Shown here piece after piece: positions 37,160-45,566 of a DNA stretch of 64,000 bases; within the stretch, counting starts at the first letter, position 1; each line of letters begins with the position of its first letter. Made by a program: the position numbers and the translations under genes. Below the pieces are notes generated by a model that was not told the DNA's origin, ran no database searches, and saw only the letters and a list, made by a program, of their open reading frames with translations. Source of the DNA: RYN-230 sp963813975 (GTDB lineage Bacteria > Actinomycetota > Actinomycetes > Streptosporangiales > Streptosporangiaceae); contig CAWFAP010000008.1 of assembly GCA_963813975.1 (NCBI GenBank), forward strand, positions 744,001-808,000, in the 5' to 3' direction.

Positions 37160-37275
37160 GACTCCCGGCTCAGACCCGGGACCGCCTCAGACCCGGGGCC
37201 GCCTCAGACCCGGGGCCGCCTCAGACCCGGGGCCGCCTCAGACCCGCGCCGTCTCCGACCCCGGGCCGCCTCAGA
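37160..37275. repeat. 17-bp tandem array in the convergent gap before the epimerase stop
   Basis: Units of CCTCAGACCCGGGGCCG repeat with a 17-bp period at 37185, 37202, 37219 and 37236, with diverged flanking copies near 37168 and 37268. On the epimerase strand each reads GGTCTGAGG..., so each contains the TGA that ends that gene (first copy at 37271-37273). Stable stems are likely. Confidence 0.9.
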
Positions 37276-38638
37276 CCAGCGCGGATTCGGTGATCCCGGC
37301 CTCGCGCATGATCGCGGCCAGCATCCGCTGGTGCTCCGGGATCAGCGTCCCCTGATGCTTGACCGTCAGCTGGGCGGCCCGGGCCAGCACCGGCTGATCC
37401 ACCGCGCTGAGGGTCGCGTCGAGCAGGGCCCAGGACAGCTGGTCCAGCGCCGGGCGCAGCACCGCGGGGTCCTCCGTGCCGTGGCACGCCTCCTCCAGGT
37501 CCTGCAGCCGCTGATCCAGCTCCGGGCCGGGCGTCACGGCCAGCGGGAACGCGTCCACCATTCCGCCCGGCATGGGCTCCGCCGTGGCCGCCTCGAACGC
37601 GCTGAGCAGCGGGCTCACCTCGCCGGCGGTCAGCGGGTCGTACAGTCCCGGGAACGGGATGGGCTCGTAACCGCGGTCATACCCGCTGACATAGATCGGC
37701 GTCGCGGACCCGGTCCGGGCCAGCACGCCCAGGGTCACGTCGAGCAGGGTGACCGGCCAGCCGAGGTCGGTGATGGCGTGCACGCGCAGCTCACCGGGCC
37801 GCGCACCCAGCCCCGCCGCCAGCAGCAGCTGGGCTGACTCCAGCGCGGACTCCCCATAGAAGCCGATGTCCGCGTTGTGCAGGCGGATCACGCCGCCCCG
37901 GCACCAGTCGAGCAGCCGGCCGTGGATGATCGAGTTGTCGACCACGTGGGTGAACCGTGCCGTCGAGTAGGTGGTGCTGCTGCCGCCCGTCGCGGCCGCC
38001 GCCACCAGCCACTCGGCCACCCGCTTCGACGCCGTGTAGACGTCCGGGGAGTAGGGTCGCAGGGCCTTGCCGGTGGACGCGCACACGACCTGCGGGACGC
38101 CGGCCTCGGCCGCGACCGTGATCACGTTCTGGGTGCCGAGCACGTTCGTGCTCAGCGTCCGGTGCACCTCCTGCTCGGCCAGGCCCGGGTCACGCTGCGC
38201 GGCGACGTGGAAGACCACGTCCGGCCGGACCTCCTCGAACACGGTCGCGAGCCGGCTCCGGTCCCGGATGTCGGCCCGCAGGTACTCGGCACCGGGCAGC
38301 CGCGGGTACCCCTCCGTCACGCCCCGGCCCACGCTCACCAGGCGCTTCGGACATCGGAGTTCCACCTGCTGCATCAGCTTGGAGCCGATGCAGCCGGTCC
38401 CGCCCACCACGACCACGGTCTTGCCGCGCAGCCACGCATCCAGCTCGCCGTCGGGCAGCGGCAGCGCCCGCTCGCTGATCGCCAGGAACCGGGCGTACTC
38501 CTGCTGGGCGTCGGGCTTGGCCTCAAGCAGGGCCCGGGTCAGCTCCTGCAGCCGCGTCAGGGACGAGTCGTCCAGGGTCTCCCTTCCCGGGGGTACCGCC
38601 TGACGCATCAACGCAACGATTTCGGGCGCACTTAGCAC
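37271..38638 (-). CDS. NAD-dependent epimerase/dehydratase (extended SDR)
   Basis: 455 aa, longer than usual (about 320). An N-terminal helical extension of ~70 residues precedes the Rossmann glycine motif VVVVGGTGCIGS; the catalytic Tyr-Lys is in DVYTASKRVAEW, and DVVFHVAAQRDPGL is the NNAA-like segment. A C-terminal extension of ~120 residues follows. These enzymes modify nucleotide sugars, and the site beside the GT2 operon suggests polysaccharide precursor work. It runs toward that operon and may be regulated separately. Confidence 0.8.
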   Translation of the reverse strand: MLSAPEIVALMRQAVPPGRETLDDSSLTRLQELTRALLEAKPDAQQEYARFLAISERALPLPDGELDAWLRGKTVVVVGGTGCIGSKLMQQVELRCPKRLVSVGRGVTEGYPRLPGAEYLRADIRDRSRLATVFEEVRPDVVFHVAAQRDPGLAEQEVHRTLSTNVLGTQNVITVAAEAGVPQVVCASTGKALRPYSPDVYTASKRVAEWLVAAAATGGSSTTYSTARFTHVVDNSIIHGRLLDWCRGGVIRLHNADIGFYGESALESAQLLLAAGLGARPGELRVHAITDLGWPVTLLDVTLGVLARTGSATPIYVSGYDRGYEPIPFPGLYDPLTAGEVSPLLSAFEAATAEPMPGGMVDAFPLAVTPGPELDQRLQDLEEACHGTEDPAVLRPALDQLSWALLDATLSAVDQPVLARAAQLTVKHQGTLIPEHQRMLAAIMREAGITESALV

Positions 38639-39152
38639 CGCTGGCCTCCACTCAGCGTTCCTGGCCTGGTCGCAGGGCGGCTTCCGGGGCTGACGACGGA
38701 CCGCAGCAGCATGTCAGACGTATCGGCGCCACTGGGTACGTAACCGGAATTGTTAGCCAACAGGAAACACGGCATCGCCCCCCAACCGTCACCCGGCCGC
38801 CACCTCCACGTCAGGCCGGCCAGGTCACGCGGCCCAGGACGACCCCCGGCGAGCAAGGTGTTCCCTCACAGTGAGTAATCAGGTGTCGCCAGTGACACAC
38901 GGGAATAGTACGGCAATACGGTTTTTGCCAGCCGACCAGGCCATATCCGCCCAAGCCACCGGTCCGGCCCGGGCCGGGATCCCGGGGCCCGAGGCGTCCG
39001 GGCCTGCCGGCCACGACGTCGGCGCCGGCCGCCCCGCGTCCTGGATGGCCCGGGACCGGGCGGCACCGGCTGGTTTTCGTTGCGGAAAATAATGGCTGCT
39101 CGCCGTTTGCCGGCGCCGTGCGGTCACCAGCCGCCGCGCCCCGGAGCGGTGC
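38639..39152. other. 514-bp intergenic region
   Basis: Nothing convincing as a gene; short open frames on both strands lack ribosome sites and have compositional shadows. An inverted repeat GTGTC-GCCAGT-GACAC lies at 38883-38898 beside a short AT-rich stretch (about 38900-38930), a possible regulator site for the leftward epimerase gene. Confidence 0.45.
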
Positions 39153-39641
39153 TCAGCCGGGCAGGCTGGCCTCGATCGCGGCGACCACGGCCGGGTCCTC
39201 GGGGTCGGTGCGCGGGCGGAACCGGGCGATGACCGCGCCGTCCGGGCCGACCAGGAACTTCTCGAAGTTCCACTGGATGTCGCCGGCCTCGCCGTCCGCA
39301 TCGGGCACCGCGGTGAGCTCCTCGTACACCGGGTGCCGGCCCGGCCCGTTGACCTCGATCTTCTCGAATAGCGGAAAGCTCACCCCGTACGTGGCCGAGC
39401 AGAACTCCTGGATCTCGCCGGCGGTGCCGGGCTCCTGCCCGCCGAACTGGTTACAAGGGAAGCCGACGACCGAGAATCCGCGGTCGCGGTACCTCTCCTG
39501 CAGCCGCTCCAGCCCCTCGTACTGCGGCGTCAGGCCGCATTTGGACGCGACGTTGACCACGAGCAGGGTGCTGCCGGACAGGTCGCCGAGTGAGGCGGGC
39601 TGGCCGGTCAGGGTGCTGAGCGGAATATCGTGCACGGTCAC
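39153..39641 (-). CDS. Glutathione peroxidase-family thiol peroxidase
   Basis: 162 aa. It reduces peroxides with a peroxidatic Cys in VASKCGLTPQYEGL (cysteine, not selenocysteine). The tetrad partners are the Gln in VGFPCNQFGGQEPG and the Trp in IQWNFEKFLV. Actinomycete members normally use thioredoxin or mycothiol rather than glutathione. GTG 39641 follows GAAGGAAA. Cytosolic and single-gene. Confidence 0.93.
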   Translation of the reverse strand: MTVHDIPLSTLTGQPASLGDLSGSTLLVVNVASKCGLTPQYEGLERLQERYRDRGFSVVGFPCNQFGGQEPGTAGEIQEFCSATYGVSFPLFEKIEVNGPGRHPVYEELTAVPDADGEAGDIQWNFEKFLVGPDGAVIARFRPRTDPEDPAVVAAIEASLPG

Positions 39642-39746
39642 GGTGGCGTTTCCTTCGCTGCTGGCCGGGACTACCGGGATCCTGATACAACACCAGCAAC
39701 AGCAGGCGAGCCGGGCTCATGCCCGCCCCGGACGGCGAGGTACACG

Positions 39747-40280
39747 GTGAAACCAGCCCCCGATGCCCAGGACCCGCTCACTCGCCTCGACCACCTGGTC
39801 GGGGCGGCCCCAGAGCCGGAAAACGCGGTCCTGACTGACGACGCACGGCTTGTGCGCTGGGCCGGGCCGTCGTTCCTGCTGTTTTCGCTGCTCCTGCTGC
39901 CGTGGATCGGGTACATCGCCGTCTCGCTGCCGTCCCGCCAGCTGTCCCCGAACTACGACATCGCCTGGGCCGGGTTCGACATTTTCCTGCTCGCCGGGCT
40001 CGCGAGCACGGCCTACTTCGCGCTGCGCCGGTCGAGGTACCTGACCACCTCGGCCTCGGCGACCGCGACGCTGCTCATCGTGGACGCGTGGTTCGACTGC
40101 ATGACGACGCCCGCGCACGAGCGCTGGCAGTCGTTCCTGCTATGCGGCCTGGTGGAGCTCCCGCTGGCGGTGGTGTGCCTGTGGCTCAGCTATCACACGC
40201 ACCAGATCGCCGAGCGCCGGATGCGGCTGCTGCTCCGGCAGCGGGTGCGCCGCCCGGCCTTCGCGCGGCACCGTTCCTGA
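39747..40280 (+). CDS. Four-TM membrane protein of unknown function
   Basis: 177 aa. Four predicted TM helices (about 42-62, 75-93, 103-120, 132-152) with short loops and a basic C-terminus (RRMRLLLRQRVRR). GTG 39747 follows GGCGAGG. I do not recognise the family beyond actinobacterial membrane hypotheticals. It lies 106 bp from the divergent peroxidase gene and so may share a promoter region with it. Confidence 0.65.
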   Translation: MKPAPDAQDPLTRLDHLVGAAPEPENAVLTDDARLVRWAGPSFLLFSLLLLPWIGYIAVSLPSRQLSPNYDIAWAGFDIFLLAGLASTAYFALRRSRYLTTSASATATLLIVDAWFDCMTTPAHERWQSFLLCGLVELPLAVVCLWLSYHTHQIAERRMRLLLRQRVRRPAFARHRS

Positions 40281-40366
40281 ACGGATTCCCGCGGCGCGGT
40301 GCATGAAGAGGCAAAGCGGGGGCACATGGTGGGCGGTTCTTCCGGTTTCCGAGAGCGGAGACATTG

Positions 40367-41185
40367 ATGTCGTCATCATCAGCGCGCGTGTCCACGAAGG
40401 CCAGGCGGGCCGCGGACAGTCGCGCGGCCCAGCTGCTGGCCCGCGCGGGCCTGACCGCCCGCGGCGTCATCTACATCCTCATCGGCATAGTCGCCATCCT
40501 GGTCGCGACCGGCCAGGGCGGGAAGCAGGCTGATCAGCAGGGCGCCCTGCAGCTGGTGGCCAATCAGCCCTTCGGCCTCCTCGCGCTGTGGCTGCTGGCC
40601 ATCGGCTTCGTCGGCTACGCGCTGTGGCGGTTCAGCGAGGCCGCGTTCGGCGTCACGGGCGAGGGCACGGGCGCGGGCCCGCGGCTCAAGTCGCTGGTGC
40701 GGGGGCTGATCTACGCCAGCTTCGCGGTCCTGACCTTCAAGATCATTATGGGCAAGAAGACCAACCAGGCGGGGCAGCAGCAGGACTTCACCGCCAGCCT
40801 CATGCACCACACCGGCGGCCGCTTCGCCGTCGGGATCGTCGGGCTGATCATCGTGATCGTCGGCCTGGCACTGGTGGTCGAGGGTGCCCGGCACAAGTTC
40901 ATGAAGCACCTGCGGACCGGGGAGATGAGCCAGCAGACCCGGAAGATGGTGAAGCGGCTGGGCACGGTGGGGACCGTCGCCCGGGGGCTGGTGTTCGCGC
41001 TGGCCGGGGTGCTGGTGATCGACGCGGCCATCACCTACAGCCCGTCCAAGGCGGCCGGCCTGGACAAGGCCCTGCACACCCTGCGCAACCAGCCGTTCGG
41101 TGAGTTCCTGCTGATCCTCGCGGCGATCGGCCTGATCGCGTTCGGCCTCTACGGGCTGGCCGAGGCCCGCTGGCGCCGGGTCTGA
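40367..41185 (+). CDS. DUF1206 membrane protein
   Basis: 272 aa. DUF1206 consists of three repeated two-TM units; here the units begin ARAGLTARGVIYILIGIVAI, VRGLIYASFAVLTF and VARGLVFALAGVLVI. The central AGLTARGVIY motif is typical. Function unknown. ATG 40367 with GCGGAG 6 bases upstream is the better start; TTG 40364 also opens the frame. A strong terminator follows. Confidence 0.9.
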   Translation: MSSSSARVSTKARRAADSRAAQLLARAGLTARGVIYILIGIVAILVATGQGGKQADQQGALQLVANQPFGLLALWLLAIGFVGYALWRFSEAAFGVTGEGTGAGPRLKSLVRGLIYASFAVLTFKIIMGKKTNQAGQQQDFTASLMHHTGGRFAVGIVGLIIVIVGLALVVEGARHKFMKHLRTGEMSQQTRKMVKRLGTVGTVARGLVFALAGVLVIDAAITYSPSKAAGLDKALHTLRNQPFGEFLLILAAIGLIAFGLYGLAEARWRRV

Positions 41186-41199
41186 CGCTCAGACCGCAG

Positions 41200-41230
41200 C
41201 CCCGCGGTGGTGTCCGCCACCGCGGGGTTT
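41200..41230 (+). terminator. Hairpin terminator after the DUF1206 gene
   Basis: Perfect 11-bp stem CCCCGCGGTGG / CCACCGCGGGG with loop TGTCCG at 41200-41227, followed by TTT. It lies 15 bp after the stop codon. Confidence 0.85.
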
Positions 41231-41337
41231 GCCGTCGCCGGGGCGTCCCGCCGGGCAGCGCGGGCGTGTCCCCCGGCGCCCGGGCGGCGGCCGGATAGAG
41301 TTCCGGTCATCGCCGCCGGCAGTGAGCAGGAGTGAGC

Positions 41338-42192
41338 GTGACCAACTCATCAGTGGGACGGTTCCCATTGAATGAGGTCACCGAGGGCGACTGCCGCAAG
41401 CTGATCGCCGATCTGCCGGATAATTGCGTCAACGTGGCGGTGACCAGCCCGCCCTACTGGGGCCAGCGCATGTCCGAGGGCAATGGCGTCGAGGCCGACC
41501 CGCGCGCTTACGTCGCCGAACTCGCCGCGATCTTCGCCGCGCTGCTGCCCAAGCTAAAGCCGGATGGCCTGCTGTGGCTGAACGTCGGCGACGCGTACAA
41601 CACCCCGGTGAACTGGCGCACCGGGGACTACTCGTACAGCACGCTCGGGCCGGACCGGGCCGGGCTCGACCCGGCGAACTCCGCGTACGTCAAGCCGCGG
41701 CACCGGCGGAAGGCGTTCCTGGACCGGAATGAGCCGTGGCTGCGGTACGGGAATCTCCTGGCTCTCCCCTACCGCCTCGTCATCGCGATGTGCGACACGG
41801 GCTGGCTGTTCCGCGGCGAGGTGATCTGGCGGAAGCGCAATCCGATGCCGGAAGGAAGATGCCGCCGGCCGCACCGCCAGCACGAGACCATCTACCTGTT
41901 CGCGCGCGAGGAGCAGCATCCGTTCCGCACCGCGCCCCCGGTCGGCTCCATCTGGGAATTCAGCAACGAAAAGCTAGCGGGGCTGAAGCACTTTTCCCGG
42001 TTCCCCGAGGAGCTTCCGCGCCGGTGTATCGAGGCCTACGGGAAGCTGGGCGAGGACGTCATCGTGCTCGACCCGTTCAGCGGGTCGGGCACCACCGGCG
42101 TGGCCGCCCGCCTGCTGGGCTGCTCCTACCTCGGTTTCGAAATCGATCACGAGCAGGTGGTGGCGGCCAACGAGCGCCTCGCCCGCGGCTGA
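41338..42192 (+). CDS. Site-specific DNA methyltransferase (beta-class amino-MTase), orphan
   Basis: 284 aa. It has the amino-methyltransferase catalytic motif IV as VTSPPYWGQR (TSPPY, more typical of N4-cytosine or some N6-adenine enzymes) near the N-terminus, and the SAM-binding motif I as LDPFSGSGTTGVAA near the C-terminus. This order (IV before I) is the beta class. There is a target-recognition segment in the middle (RPHRQHETIYLF). GTG 41338 has AGCAGGAG 6 bases upstream. No restriction enzyme gene lies next to it, so it is probably an orphan modifier. The recognition sequence is unknown. Confidence 0.92.
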   Translation: MTNSSVGRFPLNEVTEGDCRKLIADLPDNCVNVAVTSPPYWGQRMSEGNGVEADPRAYVAELAAIFAALLPKLKPDGLLWLNVGDAYNTPVNWRTGDYSYSTLGPDRAGLDPANSAYVKPRHRRKAFLDRNEPWLRYGNLLALPYRLVIAMCDTGWLFRGEVIWRKRNPMPEGRCRRPHRQHETIYLFAREEQHPFRTAPPVGSIWEFSNEKLAGLKHFSRFPEELPRRCIEAYGKLGEDVIVLDPFSGSGTTGVAARLLGCSYLGFEIDHEQVVAANERLARG

Positions 42193-42225
42193 GGGGCGGC
42201 TGGCCGCGGAACGCGACCGGGAAGG

Positions 42226-42816
42226 CTAGCCACGATCGATGGCGCCGGCTTCGAGGGCGGTCATCGTCCTGCGGAGCCAGGCGGTGCGGGCCGTGGCGGT
42301 GCGCGCGGTAATGAGCTTCAGGATCATGGCGTACCGCTCGGTCTTGCTGAGCGCGCCAAACGCCTGCGCCGCCCGCGGGCTCGCCGCCAGGGCGGCAGCG
42401 AGATCGGGGGGCACGGTAGCGTTGCGCTGCGACTCGTAGGCGGCGGCCCATCTGCCGTCGGCCTTCGCGGCGTCAATCTCGGCCCGGCCGGACGGGCGCA
42501 TCCGCCCCGCCGCAATCAGCTCCTCAGCCCGGGCCACATTCACCCGGGACCAGCGGCTGCGTGGCCGGCGGGGCACGTACTTCTGCAGGTAGTAGACGTC
42601 GTCGCAGGACTTGCGCTGGCCGGAGATCCAGCCGTAGCACAGGCCTGCGTCCACTGCCTCGTCGCTCGTCAGCGACGGGCGGCCCGACGCCTTCTTGGCG
42701 ATCTTCAGCCAGACACCGGCCTGCAGGTCAACGTGTGCGCCCAGCCAGGCCTCGAACTCCGCGGCGTCGCGGAACGCGACCACCGGGGTCTCGTGGGCGG
42801 CACGCTTCGCCGGCAC
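42226..42816 (-). CDS. YdeI/OmpD-associated family protein
   Basis: 196 aa. The N-terminal FRDAAEFEAWL, the GWISGQRKSCDD and FAPRRP-like VPRRPRSRWSRVNVARAEEL segments, and the C-terminal KTERYAMILKLITARTATAR helix are diagnostic for the YdeI family. These proteins of unknown biochemistry are linked to stress resistance in some bacteria. It runs toward the methyltransferase, with a 33-bp gap between the stops. Confidence 0.88.
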   Translation of the reverse strand: MPAKRAAHETPVVAFRDAAEFEAWLGAHVDLQAGVWLKIAKKASGRPSLTSDEAVDAGLCYGWISGQRKSCDDVYYLQKYVPRRPRSRWSRVNVARAEELIAAGRMRPSGRAEIDAAKADGRWAAAYESQRNATVPPDLAAALAASPRAAQAFGALSKTERYAMILKLITARTATARTAWLRRTMTALEAGAIDRG

Positions 42817-42927
42817 GCGTGACTCCTTACCGGGAGTGGGCCGCTTGCTGCGCTTCCTTAAGCTTCCCCAGGATTATCCAGCTGCTAGCGGTGGTACACG
42901 ATGCCCTTTCACGCCTGGAGCGGAACT

Positions 42928-42945
42928 CGTCAAGTTAACTTGACG
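42928..42945. promoter_or_regulatory. Perfect 18-bp palindrome, probable operator
   Basis: CGTCAAGTTAACTTGACG is a perfect palindrome in the 147-bp gap between the divergent YdeI gene and the small HTH gene. It contains TTGAC sequences on both strands that could serve as -35 boxes, so a dimeric repressor bound here could control both genes. Size and shape suit a MarR- or GntR-type site; the regulator is not identified. Confidence 0.7.
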
Positions 42946-42963
42946 TCCAGCCCGCCTGAGGCC

Positions 42964-43273
42964 ATGGTCGGGGAACCATCGACGGACACCGCGCTATCCC
43001 AGCGGGAAGCCCTGGAGTTGCTAGCCCTCAGCGAGGTCATCGCCCGCAAAGCCACCTATGGCCGCCAGCTGACCGTCCGGGCCGCGGACCGCGGGTGCCT
43101 CGTGGTCACAGGTCGGTGCTGCCCTGGGAATGACCACGCAGGCCGCGTGGGACAGTCACAACCGGTGGATTGAGGGCCAGGTGCGCCAGCCAGGCCTCGA
43201 GGGTCTGGATGGGCCAGAAGTCATGGGCGACCGGGAACCCGGCAGAAAGGATGGCGGCTCGGCGTCCGGCTGA
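42964..43273 (+). CDS. Small HTH-like actinobacterial protein, frameshifted
   Basis: About 102 aa after joining two frames. LSQREALELLALSEVIARKA and YGRQLTVRAAD are followed, in the next frame, by AGASWSQVGAALGMTTQAAW and HNRWIEGQV, a sigma/HTH-like helix pair I know from many short actinobacterial proteins. One extra C at about 43089-43090 breaks the frame; without it the protein reads through smoothly. ATG 42964 has only a weak ribosome site. Function unknown, probably DNA binding. Confidence 0.75.
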
Positions 43274-43356
43274 GGGTGCTGCACGCCGCCGACCCGGGCC
43301 GCCTGGTGCGGCCACAGACTTAGCCAGCCTGAAACCCGCAAACGGAGGTTACCGAG

Positions 43357-44319
43357 ATGACCGCGGCCGCTTCGCCCGCCACGAGAGTTCCCGACCTGCG
43401 CAATCGCAGGTACGTCACGGACGGGGGCATGGAGACTGACCTGATCTTCCATCACGGAGCCGACCTGCCGGAATTCGCCGCCTTCCCGCTCCTCGACAGC
43501 ACGGCGGGCACGTCGTTGCTGGAGCGCTACTACGACGACTACGCCGCGATCGCCACGGCAGCCGGTGCCGGCCTGATGCTCGAAGCGCCCACCTGGCGGG
43601 CGAATCCCCGCTGGGGAGCACGGCTCGGCTATGACGCGGGGGATCTGGCCCGCGTCAACCGGGCCGCCGTCGCCCTGCTGGACCGCTTGCGTGCCCGCTA
43701 CGCCCGGACCGTCGGCGACGTGATCATCAGCGGCATGGTCGGACCGCGTGACGACGGTTATTCCGCCGATCAGCGGCTCGATCCGGCCGTCGCGGCCGAA
43801 TACCACGCACCCCAGCTCGAGGCCTTCGCGTCGGCGGACACCGACATGGCCACCGCCTATACGCTCACCGACGTCGGCGAAGCCATTGGCATCGTGCAAG
43901 CGGCCCGCGCGGTCGGGCTTCCTATCGCCATCTCGTTCACGGTCGAAACGGACGGTCGGCTCCCGAGTGGCGCCGCGATCGCCGACGCCATCACCGCGGT
44001 CAACCAGGCCGCGCCGCCGGACTACTTCCTCATCAACTGCTCCCACCCATCCCATATCGAACGGGGACTGGGAGACGACGGCCCATGGCGCCACCGCATC
44101 GCCGGAATCCGTGCCAATGCCTCCACCAGGAGCCACGCCGAACTCGACGAAGCCGAGGGGCTCGACGAAGGCGATATCGACGCCCTCGTGGCCGGCCAGG
44201 CCAGGCTCGCTCAGAGCCTGCCGGCCCTCTCTATCCTCGGCGGCTGCTGCGGAACAGATCACCGGCACGTCGCCGCGCTCTGGGATGATCAAGGCCCAGG
44301 TTCCGGCCTCGCACCCTGA
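43357..44319 (+). CDS. Homocysteine S-methyltransferase family protein
   Basis: 320 aa. The enzyme family moves a methyl group (for example from S-methylmethionine) to homocysteine or related thiols, using zinc held by three Cys. These are visible as the Cys in FLINCSHP and the pair in LGGCCGTDHRH. TDGGMETDLIF is the family N-terminus, and LEAPTWRANPRWG follows. ATG 43357 follows ACGGAGG. This form resembles the short MmuM-like type without a cobalamin domain. A single gene. Confidence 0.9.
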   Translation: MTAAASPATRVPDLRNRRYVTDGGMETDLIFHHGADLPEFAAFPLLDSTAGTSLLERYYDDYAAIATAAGAGLMLEAPTWRANPRWGARLGYDAGDLARVNRAAVALLDRLRARYARTVGDVIISGMVGPRDDGYSADQRLDPAVAAEYHAPQLEAFASADTDMATAYTLTDVGEAIGIVQAARAVGLPIAISFTVETDGRLPSGAAIADAITAVNQAAPPDYFLINCSHPSHIERGLGDDGPWRHRIAGIRANASTRSHAELDEAEGLDEGDIDALVAGQARLAQSLPALSILGGCCGTDHRHVAALWDDQGPGSGLAP

Positions 44320-44510
44320 ACTGGGTCTTCGCGATGAGAGCCTCGCCACGCGAGTCGGCCGGTTATACGGCGGCCGCTCGGCCATCGGCCTCGCGGCGTC
44401 AGTCCCGGCCAGGCCGGACGGCCGCATCCGCCTCCGCATGGGCAGGCTCGACCGGCAGGTTGTGACTCCCGCTCACCGTCCGGTCCGCCGGCGGACTCTA
44501 GGGTTGGAGG

Positions 44511-45566
44511 ATGGGGTGGCCTGACGCTGAGGATCTGCTCGCGGGCCCGCGCGGGCGGCGCTTGTGCTGGTCACTCCTAAATCCTGGTGATTGCCGTGAG
44601 CGGGACCGGGTGCGGGACGGCGCATATGCGGGCGATCTGACCGGGCTGACGGACGAGCTCGCCGTGTGCGTGGCCCGCACGGACCCCGATTCCGCTGTGG
44701 CGCGGGCCGGCGAACTGACCCTCCTGGCCGCCCTGATGTGGCCGGTGGACGCCGCCATGTACTGGCAGGAACCAGACGACGAGGACCGTGCTCTGGCGGC
44801 CCAGGAAGTGCGGGAATTGTTGCTGCCCCTCGCGCAGGCGGTGACTACCGCCCCGGGAGCCCGATGGTGGCCATCCCCGATCGCGCGAGACGGGCAGCAG
44901 TACGTGCAATGGCTCGACGAGCGCGGCAGTCCACCCGTGTTGAGCGGCGCCGGCGCCGCGCTCGCCGCCTGGCGGACTGAGACGCTTGACGATGAGCGGT
45001 CGGCCCGGAAGCGGCCGAAGGACCCCGCTGCACCCTGGAGCGGCCACTGGTGGTCAGCGCCCGTCCCATCACGGCTTGCGTCCACCACAAGATCGATCGA
45101 CGGACTCGGGGCGGTCGGGCTGGCCTTGGTCGAGGACAGATTCGGCGGCAACCAGGCACGCTGCTGGCCCGTCGAGCCTCGCCCGGGTGCGCGGATCCTG
45201 GAGCTATCCTCCCCCGCCCAGTGGACAGACCTGGTGGGCCGGTATCCGGTCGATGTCAGCAAGTCCCGGCGTCATGACTGGTGGCGCGCGACAGGCCGGG
45301 CAGGCCGGTGGCTGATCCCTGACTTCGCCGCTGTTGCCGGAGACTACGACGCGATCCACCTGAGCGTCACGGGCTACCTCACTACGGCCGGCCGGGCCCT
45401 GGCGGTGGATGACGCGCATACAGTCCTGGCCGGGTGGAACCCCGACCAGGCATTCTGGCTGACCGATGTCCTCACGCGCTCTGGACCAGCGACCACCTGG
45501 ATGCGGCTGGATGAAGAGCCACTCGGCTGGAGGCCCGGCAGCCCGGGATCAGTTGAGGGGCTGTAG
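44511..45566 (+). CDS. Conserved actinobacterial hypothetical protein
   Basis: 351 aa, soluble, no TM. Many Trp residues (GHWWSAP, DWWRATGRAGRWLIPDF) and a C-terminal DYDAIHLSVTGYLTTAGRAL plus GWNPDQAFWLTD that I recognise from actinobacterial hypotheticals of unknown function. No catalytic motif stands out. The ribosome site (GGAGGATG) partly overlaps the start. The stop overlaps the 3' end of the sulfatase gene tail-to-tail by 18 bp. Confidence 0.7.
   Translation: MGWPDAEDLLAGPRGRRLCWSLLNPGDCRERDRVRDGAYAGDLTGLTDELAVCVARTDPDSAVARAGELTLLAALMWPVDAAMYWQEPDDEDRALAAQEVRELLLPLAQAVTTAPGARWWPSPIARDGQQYVQWLDERGSPPVLSGAGAALAAWRTETLDDERSARKRPKDPAAPWSGHWWSAPVPSRLASTTRSIDGLGAVGLALVEDRFGGNQARCWPVEPRPGARILELSSPAQWTDLVGRYPVDVSKSRRHDWWRATGRAGRWLIPDFAAVAGDYDAIHLSVTGYLTTAGRALAVDDAHTVLAGWNPDQAFWLTDVLTRSGPATTWMRLDEEPLGWRPGSPGSVEGL

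Noticed and set aside
12862..37275. CRISPR array
   Set aside because: The repeats are contiguous without unique spacers of constant length, and no cas genes are near.
38632..39092. Short genes between epimerase and glutathione peroxidase
   Set aside because: No ribosome sites, no family resemblance, and high-GC open frames occur by chance.
39153..39641. Selenoprotein glutathione peroxidase
   Set aside because: The active-site codon encodes Cys and there is no in-frame TGA.
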